Below are positions 35,360 to 47,431 of a DNA stretch of 64,000 nt, piece after piece (position 1 is the first letter of the stretch; every line of letters begins with the position of its first letter). Where the stretch lies: NCBI GenBank assembly GCA_963680875.1, contig OY804580.1, forward strand, positions 111,479,534 to 111,543,533, in the 5' to 3' direction. The notes below the pieces were generated by a model. The model was not told where the DNA came from. It ran no database searches and saw nothing but the letters and a program-made list of their open reading frames with translations. The stretch is from Bathymodiolus brooksi. Taxonomy: Eukaryota > Mollusca > Bivalvia > Mytilida > Modiolidae. The translations under genes were made by a program, and so were the position numbers.

Positions 35360-38028
35360 AACAGTCAAAAGCTTACATGGAACAAAAATTAAGAAACAAG
35401 GAAAGCTTTGTGAAAACAAGAGCATTTAACAAATCATTAGATTGTTTAACAATGAATGGAGTGCTTGTAATCATAGGGAATGCTGGTGATGGCAAAACCA
35501 CTCTTGCTGTTAACATTCTTGATCGCTTAAAACAACAAGGATACATAGTGTTAGTGTTTTCTGATCCAAAACTGTTGGAAGAATCTATTGACCCGGATAG
35601 ACAAATCGTATATTTTGTTGATGATGCATTTGGAACTCCTACTCTGAACAAAAGACTTGTAGAAATATGGACGCGACTTCATGACAAAATTGACAGCTTA
35701 GTATCAAAACGCAAAATGTCGTTGGTGCTTACATCAAGAAAAATGGTTCTTTTAAAAGGGAAGCACATACTATGTGGTTGTGATCGTTTCGCTGATGCAC
35801 TTGTTGATATAACTGATAATAATATGTGTCTTACCGAAATAGAAAAAAGGATATTAGTAGCCAACCATTGCCAAGGACACGGCCTATTCCCAACAAAATT
35901 GATGCACAAACAGCTAGGATATACTCCAGGGTTCCCACTTCTATGTAGATTATATGCCACAAATGAACGCTTACGGAAAATAGAAGATTTCTTCGAGAAG
36001 CCTTTGTTGATTTTACAAAAGGATATCTCAGGTCTATTGGACCATGATATCGCTGCATTCTGTGCCATGGTATTGATCGTGTTGTATGATGGCAAGTTAC
36101 CAGTAGAATATTTAGATGTCTTTGAAGAGGATGGTATAGATGAAGTCAAAATTGATACCGTAGTAAAGGCGTATTGTCTGGACAAGAATACAGCCTTGTC
36201 AAAAATGGCGGATGCCATGAACGCAATTATAGGGGTCTACGTAGAAGAGGTAGATGATAGTTATGTGTTTTTACATGATTCAATATTTGACGCAGTTTGC
36301 TTGATTTTCGGGAAAAGACATCCTCGGGAAGTTCTACGAATAGCTTCATCGGAATTTATCCAGCAACGAATCAGAACCAAAGATTCCACCAGTACAGACA
36401 ATAATGATGCCATAGATGTCATTATTTTGAAAAAATGTCATTTCAGTGTTTTGTCAAAGAGGTGGATATCTGACATCTTAAACGGACATATCAAAAGCGT
36501 TATTAACAATCCCTCTATTCAAGATTTAAATATGTTGGCCATTTTTATTGACAACATAGAACATCTTCCAGCATCAACATTTGTAGATTTTATAGGAATG
36601 TCTGAAAGTCAAATATCGCTAATAGAATTTGTATTTGATGAAGGTTATAGAGATTTAACATCACATCTGTTAAAGAAAATAAAAATGACCACCGACCTTC
36701 ATGAGTATGAGATTCCACAAAAATGTCTCCAGAAGTCTATAGAAAGAAAAGATGTTACACTGGTCAATATGTTATTAAATCATGGTGTTAGTACAACAGC
36801 TTGCATTCGACCGTTCAAAACAACAAGTATTCACTGTGCTTCACGAGTTGGAGATGTAGAAATATTACGCATGTTAATAGATCATAACAAATGCAAAAGT
36901 ATTTCAAGCAAAGATTTCTTTGGTATGCAGCCAATTCACTATGCATGTCAACAATCAAATACGGCATGCGTTGAACTTCTAGTGAAACATGGGTGTAATT
37001 TAGACTGCGAAGACGCAAATGGAAAACGACCCATTCAGTACGCATGTTATGCCGGAAGTGAAGGTTGTGTCGAAGTACTTCATAGTGCAGGTGCAGATTT
37101 GAATAAAAAGGAATGGAGAGGTAAAACACCACTTCACTTTGCAGCCATGGGTGAAAATTGTGAAGTCGTGTGTTATCTTTTAAAACATGGTTGCGACGCA
37201 AACGTACTTGATGTTGATCTCTGTACGCCGTTGTTTTATGCCTGCAAAAATGGTCGATGGAAAAACATAAAAGCTTTAATACATGGCGGTGCTGATACTA
37301 ATATTCACGATGCCAATATGAAATATCCAATACATGCAGCGGCCGAGGGTTGTCATTCAGACGATGGTGCTGCTAATGCTTGTATTAAACTTTTATTGGG
37401 GGTAAATACAAATATAAATGAAGTAGATGACCAAGGAAAGACGGCTTTGCATTATGCATGTGCATGGTCATTTGATCATCGCTATGATAGTGTTCAGCTT
37501 CTTATTGATTTGGAAGCCGATGTAAATATCCAAGATGGTTTCAAAATGCAACCTCTTATGTATGCATGCAATAGTGGTAGCTTTCAATGTGCAGGTCTAC
37601 TACTTCAGTATGGGGCCAATCCAAATATTGAGGGACCACGACGAATTAAACCAATACATCTAGCCAGTGCTGATGGAAATGTCAATATTGTTAAGCTTTT
37701 GATGAGTAAGGGTGTCGATTTTAAAGCAAAAAACCATGATGGACGTCAACCAATTCATTTTTCTAGTCAATATGGGAATGATGACGTAATATGTTTACTT
37801 TCGTGGAAAGGTGCCGATGTTAATGCTAAAGATAACTCAGGAAAGGGACCTTTACATTATGCATGTAAATGGGGTCGTACTAAAACAGTGAAACTTTTAA
37901 TGAAATTAGGGGCTGATCCACATGCTAAAGATAACGATGGAACAAGTCCAAAAGACCTTATTCCACAATGGGCAGCAAATAGTCAAGTTATAAGACAATG
38001 CTTAAGTAGTAGCTCGAATTCCTTGTAA
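35360..38028 (+). CDS. STAND NTPase (nSTAND3-like) and ankyrin-repeat exon
   Basis: The 2.67-kb last exon follows 'tttttttccccag' and ends with TAA at 38026-38028. Its first codon is split and fits the linker exon (Glu at the junction). The N-terminal half is a P-loop NTPase: FVKTRAF lead-in, Walker A GNAGDGKTT (about 35478-35504), Walker B QIVYFVDDAFG, and a LVLTSRK sensor-like strand, the order seen in the nSTAND3 group. After a helical middle come about 11 ankyrin repeats (typical cores KTPLHFAAMGENCEVVCYLL, RQPIHFSSQYGND, KGPLHYACKWGRT) and a terminal half repeat. Combined with the Death domain upstream, this is a signalling ATPase likely to act in the cytosol, with ankyrin repeats as the probable ligand- or partner-sensing part. 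The ligand is unknown. Confidence 0.85.
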
Positions 38029-38040
38029 ATATCAATGGTA

Positions 38041-38046
38041 AATAAA
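38041..38046 (+). terminator. Polyadenylation signal AATAAA
   Basis: The hexamer lies 13 bases after the stop codon of the ankyrin exon; another AATAAA-containing stretch is near 38122. The 'aatatcaatggtaa' phrase is duplicated around it (38028-38069). Confidence 0.5.
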
Positions 38047-38290
38047 GTGCTCGTAAATATCAATGGTAACTAGAGATGTTTGTGAGGGTGTAAATCGTCT
38101 GTTTAAGTTGTGCTTTGCCAAAATAAAACCATTTTTAGTGATACGCATATTTTCAAAAGTATGGTATAAGATAAAACGACAACTACCAATTAGAAAAACA
38201 GAATATCACAATACAAAATACAAATAACACTGTTTGACTGTTGAAATAAAAGAAATAGCAGTACCAAACTCACAATCCGGATAGAGAAAA

Positions 38291-38612
38291 CCGCATCGGT
38301 GGTGTAATGGCTAGCGTGCTCGCCTCGAGTGCGGAAGATCGCGAATTCGAGTTCAGTCGGGTCAAACCAAATACTTGCTTTAAGGAGTAAGATCTAAGAC
38401 TGGTTGGCTGGGAATCAGGATAATGTGTCCAAGTGGAGCGACATGTTTACCCACGATCAGTTGTTCCAGTGCGCTAGCAATAGACAAATATAACTAAGCA
38501 TGTTGAGTAAAAGTAAACCTCATTATCTCATGGAGTGTAAGTTGTTTTTATCATGACATAGCTGAAACATTGTTTATTTGGAGTTAAAAAACAATCACTC
38601 AGTCACTCGGTT
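38291..38612 (+). mobile_element. SINE family C
   Basis: Head GGTGTAATGGCTAGCGTGCT (box A-like) and GCGAATTCGAGTTC (box B-like), body with 'aggataatgtgtccaagtgg', and the 3' end 'gacatagctgaaac' with a CACTCAGTCACTC tail. Confidence 0.8.
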
Positions 38613-38679
38613 TGACAAAAAAATATCCGTGCCAAAAAATACCAAATAGAGGGAACACTATAAAAATATACACAATAGG

Positions 38680-38932
38680 AGTCGTTGTGGGCGTGATGGT
38701 ATGGTAGTTCCAACTACCTATACAATCGGTGCCTATCATCACTAACGTCGAGAATCAGAATCCCGCTTATGGCCAGGTGTACTCAATACATCGTTATGTG
38801 ATAAAGTTGGTCAGTGACTAGTGGCAGGTCTGTGGTTTTCTCTGGGTACTCCGGTTGCCTCCACCAATAAAACTGACCTCCACGATATTACTGTAATATT
38901 GTTAAGTGGCGGTAAACACCATAACCTGTACC
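38680..38932 (+). mobile_element. SINE family A
   Basis: The head 'gtcgttgtgggcgtgatggt', the 'gttatgtgataaagttggtc' body and the 3' core 'actgtaatattgttaag' match the 33.1-kb copy. It sits next to the preceding SINE. Confidence 0.75.
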
Positions 38933-40810
38933 CCCCGCCCAAAAAAAAAATCTGAATCCGGTAGACAAAACAACACAAGTGCCACATAAAATACCAGTAA
39001 GAGGTAGCACTACCAAAATCTCAATCAAATACTAAAATACAAAACTAATCATATCATCGCAACTGCTTAAACTTCATAGGGGTATTCTTTATACAATCTT
39101 TATTTTGAACAAACAAATGGAATCGGTTGGTCAAATTCTGCAGCTGTTGCCATGGAAACAAGAAAAAGGGGAATTTTTGATTTTGTTTCTTCAAACTTCA
39201 TGAAACCTCATAGAAAGATTCCTACAAGTGTTTCAGAGTTTCACGTTTTGATGAAACTTCATAGAAAGATTCCCTGTGATTTATACAAGTGTTGCAGAGT
39301 TTAAAGTTGTCAAAAACGATTGCCGTTGCGAAATCTTTACAATTTTTTAACTTTTTATGGGGGTTAGCATAGAAGACTTGTGTAACAGATTTCTGTTGCA
39401 GTTCTCTATATTTTAAAGGACTGGGAGATGTAAGGGCCAAAATCGGCCCCACCTCAGATGTCGATAAAATTTTCTCCAAAATGTATTCACAATATGTGCT
39501 TTTCAGAAATAAATACAGTTAGTTAATATGTGCATCTAATTCCTCACAGCGGATCGACAAAGTCAGGTAATGAAAAGCACTGAACGTCATTTTTTTCAGA
39601 ATACAGAACGTATGTATCATTGTATTATAATGCATATCTTTAAAAAACAAAAACAAAAACAAAGCATAATAAAACTCAATAAACAAAGCATAAATTTGAC
39701 TTAATATGCAATGTGGATTGATTTCAGGAATAAAAACATGTTCCGAAGCTGTATTATGAAATTAAAGTGAACGAATAGTAATGTCGCACCGTCACCCATT
39801 TTCGACGGTCTCCTGTTTTTGACGGTTTGTTTCACGTGATAAAATCTCTCATTATTTTGATCGCTTCATTTGTCAGAGGTTATATTATGATGCTGAAATT
39901 GCATGAATGATCTCAAGAAATCTGATCTAAAAATGTCATCTTTAAATGTAAGATCTACGTACTACATCTATTATTTCACGTTCAAATTGTATTTTTTCGT
40001 AATTCATTTTTTCGTCACCTTGACACAACTTTAATGATTTAAAAAATATATCTCATACAGACCAATTGTGGTTTCATCGTCTGCTATGACATTGATAATG
40101 TACATATTGAGGTCATATCAATTCAGAAACTTATTAACATTGATTGTCGAAAACTGGTCGAAATTTTGGTATTAACCAAAGTAGTAATAGATTTATTTGG
40201 ACAATAGGACTTTTGTTAAACGCTTTTTTAACCGTACTTTATTCTTAACGACAACCAATGCGATGATATATTCCAGTACATTTTTACGGACAACCATCAC
40301 AAATCTATAAAAAAAAATGCCAAGGTGCGGGTTGAGAGAAGTTCAATATTTAAAGATGCTTTTTTTCATAATATGGAAATATTTTGGGAAATGGTATGAA
40401 GCAAAATGTTTAATGTGTCACGATTTTAGCTAGGAACCTGTGAGCATTATTTTTGTTTTTTTGATAAACTGATAACAAGCCTTGGAATCGAATATCCCAT
40501 GGAAAGTGGTTGTCGATAGATAATTGTTTTACAATCAAGTATTTCATATAATTATGATCAGAACAAGTTTACAACCATATGATTAATCGTGTAGGTAAAA
40601 TGTGTGTCGCTGCCATGAGTCTATGTATGATTGTTTTGATTGTCACTAGAAAAAGAGGAGATGGTAGATATTATTTTGCTTTGTGACAAACCAATAACAA
40701 CACTCCTAATAAACTGTTGCTATCAGAATCTGCTGTAAGTTGTCTTTTACGTGTAAGGAGTGTATTAAATTCGTTCCTCACAGTTGTCTGGTGCCCCTTT
40801 CACATAAAGT
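38933..40810. other. Intergenic stretch; a small repeated segment only
   Basis: At about 39195-39290 the phrase 'gaaac(c/t)tcatagaaagattcc' is repeated and resembles a dispersed repeat. The minus-strand frame at 39222-39479 lacks convincing coding character. Nothing else was seen up to the SINE at 40.8 kb. Confidence 0.4.
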
Positions 40811-40811
40811 C

Positions 40812-41585
40812 GGCGTTTTCCTAGAGGAATCAGAATAATGTGTCCGAATGGAGTGACATTTCTACCGGCGGACTGTTGTTTCAGTGAGCTAGCACTATAA
40901 AAATCCAACTCCGCGTGTTGGTCTAGAGCAAAGCGGACCACATCATCATCTCATTGATAATTAACTTGTTCTCACCATAATACATCTTCGCTAGCCAAGG
41001 ATTACGATTCGGGTCCCCCTTCTCTCCACCCTTGGCAGATCTAGAATACATTTTGAGGATTCACGCTTTAATATTTCATTGGTTACGGCTACCAGTACAC
41101 GTATCCAATCAGAAGACGTTTTACACGGAGCACATGTTATCCACGAAATGTAAACAAAAATGGCATCGGAATGCTGTCATATGACAACGATTTGCCACTT
41201 CCCGTTTTGGTTCCAATGAAAACATCTTTCCCGTCTGCCAAAGCTTTGAAACTTTCACTTGGTTGACAGTAAGTGCTTCCAAATTAAATTTATCACAAAT
41301 AAGTTTTTATTCACTGGGCGCTGCCATTTTCAACTCTCCAACATACGTATAACAAAACGATTCTGATTGGCTGGCGATGACGACTATCTAAGGGGCGCAA
41401 CTTCGATAAACCACCAGGTGGCATTGCGCGGGAATTTCAAAATGTATTCTAGATCCGCCAAGGGTGGAGAGAAGGGGGACCCGAATCGTAACCCTTGGCT
41501 AGCGAAGATGACCATAATATAGCTGAAAAATTGCTGAATTGGCATTAAACAACAATCACTCACTCACTCACTCAATCAATCAAAA
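40812..41585 (+). mobile_element. SINE family C, interrupted by a long-TIR element
   Basis: The left part (to 40982) has the family C body from 'gaatcagaataatgtgtccg' to 'aacttgttctcaccataata'. The right part (from 41511) resumes with 'accataatatagctgaaaaa' and ends in (CACT)n. The head is truncated. Confidence 0.8.
40983..41510. mobile_element. Mutator-like MITE: 74-bp terminal inverted repeats, 9-bp target duplication
   Basis: The left end CATCTTCGCTAGCCAAGGAT and the inverse of the right end match over 74 bp with two differences. ACCATAATA directly repeats at 40974-40982 and 41511-41519. A 9-bp duplication with long inverted repeats is the hallmark of Mutator-type transposition. There is no transposase inside (528 bp). 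A diverged relative is at 62897-63424. Confidence 0.85.
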
Positions 41586-43778
41586 GTGGATACTGAAAGA
41601 AGAGGATAATTTTAATTCTCGAAAATTTCATCTAGCCAAATATTTGACTTGTTTACCTTTACACTTTCATTTCCTCTTTAAAGTAAATTATTCACAACGC
41701 ATTTTACTTTAAAAAATGGTGGAAACGTTACAAGTTTATAGTATTGGGTCACGAATTAACGTATTTTGTCAAGCACGAAACGAAAGGTAAAACGTGCTAC
41801 ACATAAAATGAAGTTATCAAAATATTGGAGTTCCATGTCGATAACATATATTTGTCGAGTTCGAATGACACATTTTTCAATAAATCATAGCTAGGCATCC
41901 TTATGGCAAAAAACTATGCCCCCCTCCTCTCCAACTTTTTCTATACTCCTATGAGTCTGAATTTATACAAAAACTTATCAAAGACAACAAAAAGTAGAGA
42001 GGCTTAAGCCTTTAATCTCACTCCCAGGTATATTGATGATGTTCTGCCAATTAATAATACGAACTTTGCTAACTGGATTCCATTAATAGAGATTTCTCGA
42101 TAACTGACGAACGAACGTATCTTCCCGTAACATAACGAAACAATGTTAATTTACGTAAAGATCTTTTGAGGGAGACCTTATTGCAACATTTGTCTTCAAT
42201 TGTTCATTGAGTGTAAGTGATTAGATATATATTTTTTTCATTTCGGTGTTTAAAACAGTTATAAATTAATATCACTGGCCAAATAATGGTTTCACAGAGA
42301 CATTACAGTCTGCATACAAAATACATATTTTCTTCAAACGCTATTTATAGATATATTTCAAGGAGGGGTGCTTTTCAAATTTATTCATATATTATTTTTT
42401 TAAATATTTCTGATTTAAATTTTCGCACAAATAAATAATTTTGCCAGATTTGGGAGAGAAAAAAATAATCTGACTAAGGAAAATCAAGCAGTATAATAGT
42501 TATGTAATACTGGATATTGAATGGAACATTTCTGATTTCATATGTAAAGAAAAATAAATGATTCCATTCTCCCAAAACCTGTCTGTCCCATGGTAAAACA
42601 ATATCCCCTTTTAGGCTTATTTATACCTTATCGGCGACGGTCGCCCGACCATTGACCGATTGTCGTTCAAAAATCGTAGGATTTTCGCTTTCTATTGTTT
42701 TTATTAAATAAGAGAAATGCCCTAGAAAAATCTACTGTATACTAGTTTAACCCCGTAACTTTTTAATTGAAGTACCTGAACTAAGCCAGGAGGGGTAATT
42801 TATATGTGTGTTAGGGTATCGAATTTACAGATTTCTACGATTTTTCTATTGAATGTTGGAACTGTTCCGACAGTGTGATATACACAATGTATATTTGTTC
42901 ATTTTATTATAGGTTATGAAAAAACCCAGCTGAGTTGCAATTGTTAAAAAAAATATGGTTGTGATCGTCTTCCGTAATTAAAATCGTCAAAATGAAATAC
43001 AACCAAATTGATATCAAATGGTGACTTGTTTCAACCTCATTTAAAATATACCTTGCCATTTTTTCATACTTGTACATCACATTCACGATCTTTTATTACA
43101 ACACTATTTCACTCTTGTGTACATTTTCTTCCTGTTCTAGTGAAAGGACTTTATCAAACAGTTTGAAACATGTAATGCAGTTAATACGCATTTAAACCAC
43201 AGAAGAATATTTCTATTTTCCACACCTTGTGGTGTGGGGTCGCTATTGTGCATGCGAAATATTAATTGCAAACCCCATTGACTGGCTATATGCTGCCTAT
43301 CTAGAATATTTAATTTGTTCTCGAACACAGTTCAGAAGCTAGAAAACAATATGATGAATATTGTCTGTCAATCATGCAAACAATAACTTATGCACATGAC
43401 AGAACACATGTTCAAGGCACCGGATGGATAGTTCCCTTTGATTTAAGAGAATGGAACTGATAGAAGTTAAAAGTTTAATTTGGGCGCAAAAGGGGAAACT
43501 TTATATAATTTATGAAAAGGTGATGTGAATTTTAGGGATCCTCAGATTCAAATTCATTCATCTACTTTTCTACACTTTTATACATATTATACATATGTAT
43601 ATTTCAAATGATAGTAATGTTATTTTAAAATATTTCCACTTTGTTTTACTTGTCGTTTTGTTTTAAGAGCCCCAGTTTTATACTGCTCATGCTCAGCAAC
43701 GGACCACCTTCGTCAATTGTTTTAGCTCATCGATGATCATGAGATTCACTAAGATAAATAACACGGTCCGTGCAATAT
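41586..43778. other. Intergenic stretch without recognisable gene
   Basis: Only short chance frames were seen, such as minus 43137-43328. No splice-flanked exon or repeat end was identified. Confidence 0.4.
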
Positions 43779-43838
43779 TGATTGATTGATTGATTGATTG
43801 ATTTATTTATTCATTCATTTATTTATTCATTTATTTAT
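43779..43838. repeat. Simple repeat, (TGAT)n passing into (TTCATTTA)n
   Basis: A run of 'attgattgattgattgattg' grades into 'tttatttattcattcattta'. Such runs are common SINE tails in this window, but no SINE body adjoins this one. Confidence 0.85.
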
Positions 43839-43902
43839 GCTTTGATGTCAGTGTTTCAACTGTTGACAGAGTTTAAATTCAGCATGGGTAGACTTATAGA
43901 AA

Positions 43903-44139
43903 GTGTGTAATCGTAAAATTCAGTGGCCAACCATCCCAGTCTGGTGGCAAAAGAATGGGTATTGTTCTGATATGCCTAACGTTGTGTCTGCAATTGACGG
44001 AACTTCACATGAGATACAAATTCCATCCAATGAACCCCAACAAAAAAACATACTTTCAGCAAACCAATTATTTTCATTGATTGATATGAAAAGAAAGTTT
44101 ATAAACAGTGATAATCATAAATTCCATCACTATCAATAA
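43903..44139 (+). pseudogene. PIF/Harbinger transposase remnant (DDE_4-like)
   Basis: The short frame includes MPNVVSAIDGTSHEIQIPS, matching the first catalytic-Asp box of PIF/Harbinger-type nucleases (pattern F/V-x-N-V-V-x-A-I-D-G-T-H). Upstream in the same frame, VWWQKNGYCSD gives no further motif. The remaining catalytic residues and the rest of the protein are absent, so this is a small relic; no ends or target duplication were found. Confidence 0.6.
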
Positions 44140-44169
44140 AACAATTACCTTTCATCTTAACTGAACTTG

Positions 44170-44402
44170 AGCCGTCGTGGTCGTATGGTAGTTGAATTTA
44201 CAACTACCTGTGCAATCGTTGCCTATCACCACTTAAGTTGTGAGTTTGAACCCCATTCATGGCGAGGTGTACTCGATAACACATTATGTGATAAAGTTTG
44301 TCAGTGACTTGCGACAGGTCTGTGGATTTCTCTGGGTACCCCAATTTCCGCCACAAAAGTAGTAACTGAAATATTTTTGAAAGTGGTGTTAAACACCTAA
44401 CC
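44170..44402 (+). mobile_element. SINE family A, near full length
   Basis: Head 'gtcgtggtcgtatggtagtt', box B-like GAGTTTGAACCCC, 'cattatgtgataaagtttgt' body and 3' core 'actgaaatatttttgaaagtg'. Confidence 0.8.
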
Positions 44403-44503
44403 TCCAATGGACAAATGATGGATCAAAAGTTTATGTATGTAGTGCATAACATAAAACACCTTTGGGTCATAATGTGGCATATCTTTACAAGTACAAATAA
44501 TAA

Positions 44504-45751
44504 AGGACGAAGTCCTTCTAACGGTAAGCTGTCCGATTTTTCCTTCTATATTGATAGCTAAAAATCTGCTCACCGGAAGTTTAAAAAATAGATCAATTGA
44601 TAATTTAGAAACGCAAAAGAAATCTATTTCAATGAAAAATTCCCAATTCTTTGATTATTTACTCTATGCAAAATCGAAATAAAAAATCTCTTTCTACGAA
44701 ACTCGCGATGGAATAGACTGACTCAATCTGTCTCAATCTAGCCGAGGTACGAGCCAGGGGACAGAACTCGTCAGTTTACCGATGGAAGAGCGGCGTAGGT
44801 AAAATGAACGCCATAACAAATCGGCTACACAATTCATTCAAAATAAAAGATAATAGCCTCACCGGACGCAATTACGAACGAAATAAAAAGTATGTCCCCT
44901 AATTGTTCCTTCAAAACATGAATTAAAAAAATGCTTTTGTAAATAGATACCCCGCTAAATTACTCGTGTTTTGGGAGAAAATTATTCATGCGCAGTTGTT
45001 GAATGTTGCAGACGACGGGTTTTCATATTGGTAAACAGAAAACGATCGACAATTGCACTTGGAATCTATCGCTAAAATTCATTGAGGTTCGCAAATTTTG
45101 TTATATTATGCCTGTAATTGGGAAGAATATGATCTCCTGGTTCTATGCATATGTAGAACACATTGAAATTAAAACAAAAACAGTCAATATAATACATTTT
45201 CCTTACCTTGATCTATCCCAAAATGTCAAAATCCGTGATGTACCTTATTCATTGAGGAGTCCAAGGAATTCCGAATGCAAACTGGCACACATTTATGGTA
45301 TGAATAAAGGAAAGGTTTTTATGTCATGTGTATTATATACAAATAGATATGTGAACGTAAATGAATGAATGCTCTTTCAATTTTAACAGTTGTCATTAAA
45401 TAATTTACACTAGAAAGGTTATTATGATGTCGTTCGAAATTGTGTCCGGATCTAGGTCACAGAGTGACTAGAACGGGGTCATGAAAATCTGTTCCAAGTT
45501 AAAACCCGTAACAATGCATTGAATAATATATGGGCTATGATTCAAAAGGAATATTGGTGTTTAATCTGAAATATGAACATGCAATCAGCTTCATCAATTT
45601 GGTCAAATTTATAAATTATTATCAAATGCCACGGTCAATATCATCGAAATTGTTCGTAATTGCGTCCGGTGGCGGTGAGGCTAACGTGTACGGATCATCG
45701 TATTATTGAAATCTTAGGACTTCGTCCTTAAAACAGGTTGCCTGTCTCATA
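44504..45751 (+). mobile_element. Hairpin-ended repeat element, long copy (~1.25 kb)
   Basis: It begins AAGGACGAAGTCCTT, itself a near-perfect hairpin, followed by 'ggtaagctgtccgatttttc', and ends 'aggacttcgtcctt' plus a short 'gcctgtctcat' tail. TA flanks both ends. The long interior (about 44700-45680) is missing from the short copies. A 121-codon frame (45003-45368) in it shows no known domain. Confidence 0.65.
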
Positions 45752-46110
45752 TTAAAGGACGAAGTCCTTTTAACGGTAGGCTGTCCGATTTTTCCTTTCT
45801 ATATTGATAGCCAAATATCTGTTCACCGGAAGTTTAAAAATATAGATCAATTGATATTTAGAAACGCAAATGAAATATATTTCAATGAAAAATTCCCAAT
45901 TCTTTAATTATTTACTCTATGCAAAATCGAAATAAACTTGAAATAAAATTCTAATAAAAAAATCATAGCCAGAAATCATAGGTACTTTTACTCTGAATAT
46001 TCATTAGCCAAATCGCGTCATATATGACGTCAGCAAATAAACGTTGAACCAAATTCGGAAGACGCTGATCAATGAACGCTGATGAAAACTTGTATCTATT
46101 TTTATTAATA
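45752..46110 (+). mobile_element. Hairpin-ended repeat element, start portion joined to palindrome arm
   Basis: It starts directly after the long copy with AAGGACGAAGTCCTT and continues into 'aatcgcgtcatatatgacgtcag' sequence (split here as part of a longer arm). The same order is found inverted at 55.4-55.8 kb. It is interrupted at its right end by the next copy. Confidence 0.6.
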
Positions 46111-46485
46111 ATAAAGGACGAAGTCCTTATAACGGTAGGCTGTCCGATTTTTCCTTCTATATTGATAGCCAATATCTGTTCACCGGAAGTTTAAACAAAA
46201 ATCAATTGATAATTTAGAAACGCAAAAGAAATATATTTCAATGAAAAATTTCCAATTCTTTATTTATTTACTCTATGCAAAATCAAATAAACTTGAAATA
46301 AAATTATAGTAAAAAAAATCTCTTTCTACGAAACTCCCGACGGAAGAGCGGGGTGTAGTAGGTAAAATGAACGGAACAGCCGTAACAAATCGGCTACAAA
46401 ATTCATTCAAAATAACTTGTACAGATCATCGTATTATTGAAATTTTAGGACTTCGTCCTTCAAACAGAATGCCTGTCTCATATTA
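46108..46485 (+). mobile_element. Hairpin-ended repeat element, short copy (~375 bp) with an empty site for comparison
   Basis: It runs from AAGGACGAAGTCCTTATAAC to 'gcctgtctcatat', with TA on both sides. In the inverted arm at about 55440 the same flanks lie together without the element, so this copy inserted after the arms were duplicated. Confidence 0.7.
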
Positions 46486-46720
46486 TTTGATCACAGTTTT
46501 GATCGCATAAATAACTTCATAATTATTTGCGATCGTATCAAAATTAATTGTCATCATAGTTTCATTAGGAATCCGATGATGTGTGTAAAAGATAGAACAT
46601 ATATTTAATGCACTGTCCCCCCCCCCCCCCTTTTCACGATCTAAATCAATATTAAACTGATGTGTCTATCATTTATATTAAACTGTAAATGAATAACTAT
46701 ACACGTCAATAAGAATGATT

Positions 46721-46908
46721 TGTAGTGAATCGTGGGGGATGGGGGCTGAGGGGTTCCGAAGAGCACCCATGATGCACGAGAAACTGACCACGCTGACCAG
46801 AACTGAACTGAACCCAAAACATATCAGACGTATATAAAACTGAGAGAATAAACAGACTTAGAGTTGCAAAGCAAAGCTAGTAATAGTAAGTAGTACTAAT
46901 TACTATAT
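46721..46908 (+). repeat. 5' LTR
   Basis: Begins TGTAGTGAATCGTGGGGGAT and ends about TACTATAT. It contains TATATAAAA (46831-46839) and AATAAA (46847-46852), suitable as promoter and polyadenylation signals. It differs from the 3' LTR at two positions. Confidence 0.9.
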
Positions 46909-46926
46909 TGGCGCTGCGACTAAAAG
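46909..46926 (+). promoter_or_regulatory. Primer-binding site
   Basis: TGGCGCTGCGACTAAAAG follows the 5' LTR directly. Starting with TGG it can pair with a tRNA CCA end; the priming tRNA was not assigned. Confidence 0.7.
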
Positions 46927-47059
46927 TCGAATTCTATTCGCGAGGAAGGTTATTAAATTAACCGAAAGTGATTTTTAAATAAAATCACAACTCCGCCATT
47001 TATTTTTGAATTTTTTTTTAGGGGCGAATTTTTTTTTCTTTGGTTTCAGCTTTGCCTGG

Positions 47060-47431
47060 CTAATAGGTCCTGGTATTTTCAGGGGAAATTGTCCGTTAGG
47101 AAATTTCAAGGGAAAATATGCAGGTAGGTTTGGCAGACAAAGTTGGAAATCGTTAAATTTTTTTGCCCGTTCAAAGAAGTACCCCTTTCCCACCCACGTG
47201 TAGACCCCACCACGTGTAAAAAAAAAAAAAAAAATTTTTTGTTTTTTTGTTTTTTTTCTAATGTTGTAGAGCTGATAGGACCTGGTATTTTCAGGGGAAA
47301 TTGTTCGTTAGGAAATTTCAAGGGAAGATACGCAGGTAGGATTGGCAAACAAGATTGGAAATCTTTAGATTTTTTTTTTCCCGTGATAAGACAATATCCC
47401 TTTCCCACTCACGTGTAAACCCCAGCACGTG
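47060..47431 (+). repeat. Duplicated leader segment with paired CACGTG sites
   Basis: A segment of about 155 bp (from 'cctggtattttcaggggaaa' to 'ccacgtgt') at 47060-47216 is repeated at 47274-47431 with scattered differences, separated by poly(A)/poly(T)-rich sequence. Each copy ends with two CACGTG palindromes spaced 16 bp (47195 and 47211; 47410 and 47426). A fifth CACGTG is at 47652, shortly before the first ATG. Confidence 0.8.

Noticed and set aside
35373..37201. Minus-strand frames opposite the STAND-ankyrin exon
   Set aside because: They are shadows of the long plus-strand coding exon, whose domains are unambiguous.
38291..38360. tRNA gene, from box A and box B matches
   Set aside because: The head is followed by a SINE body shared with several other copies; it does not fold as a complete tRNA by eye.
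39222..39479. 85-codon minus-strand frame as a gene
   Set aside because: It overlaps a small repeated segment, has no recognisable domain and no splice or start support.
43779..43838. CRISPR-like or regulatory short tandem repeats
   Set aside because: They are plain tetranucleotide repeats without spacers, in a eukaryotic setting.
45003..45368. 121-codon frame inside the long hairpin-ended repeat as a transposase
   Set aside because: No catalytic motif or family resemblance was seen, and the composition is that of the surrounding AT-rich repeat.
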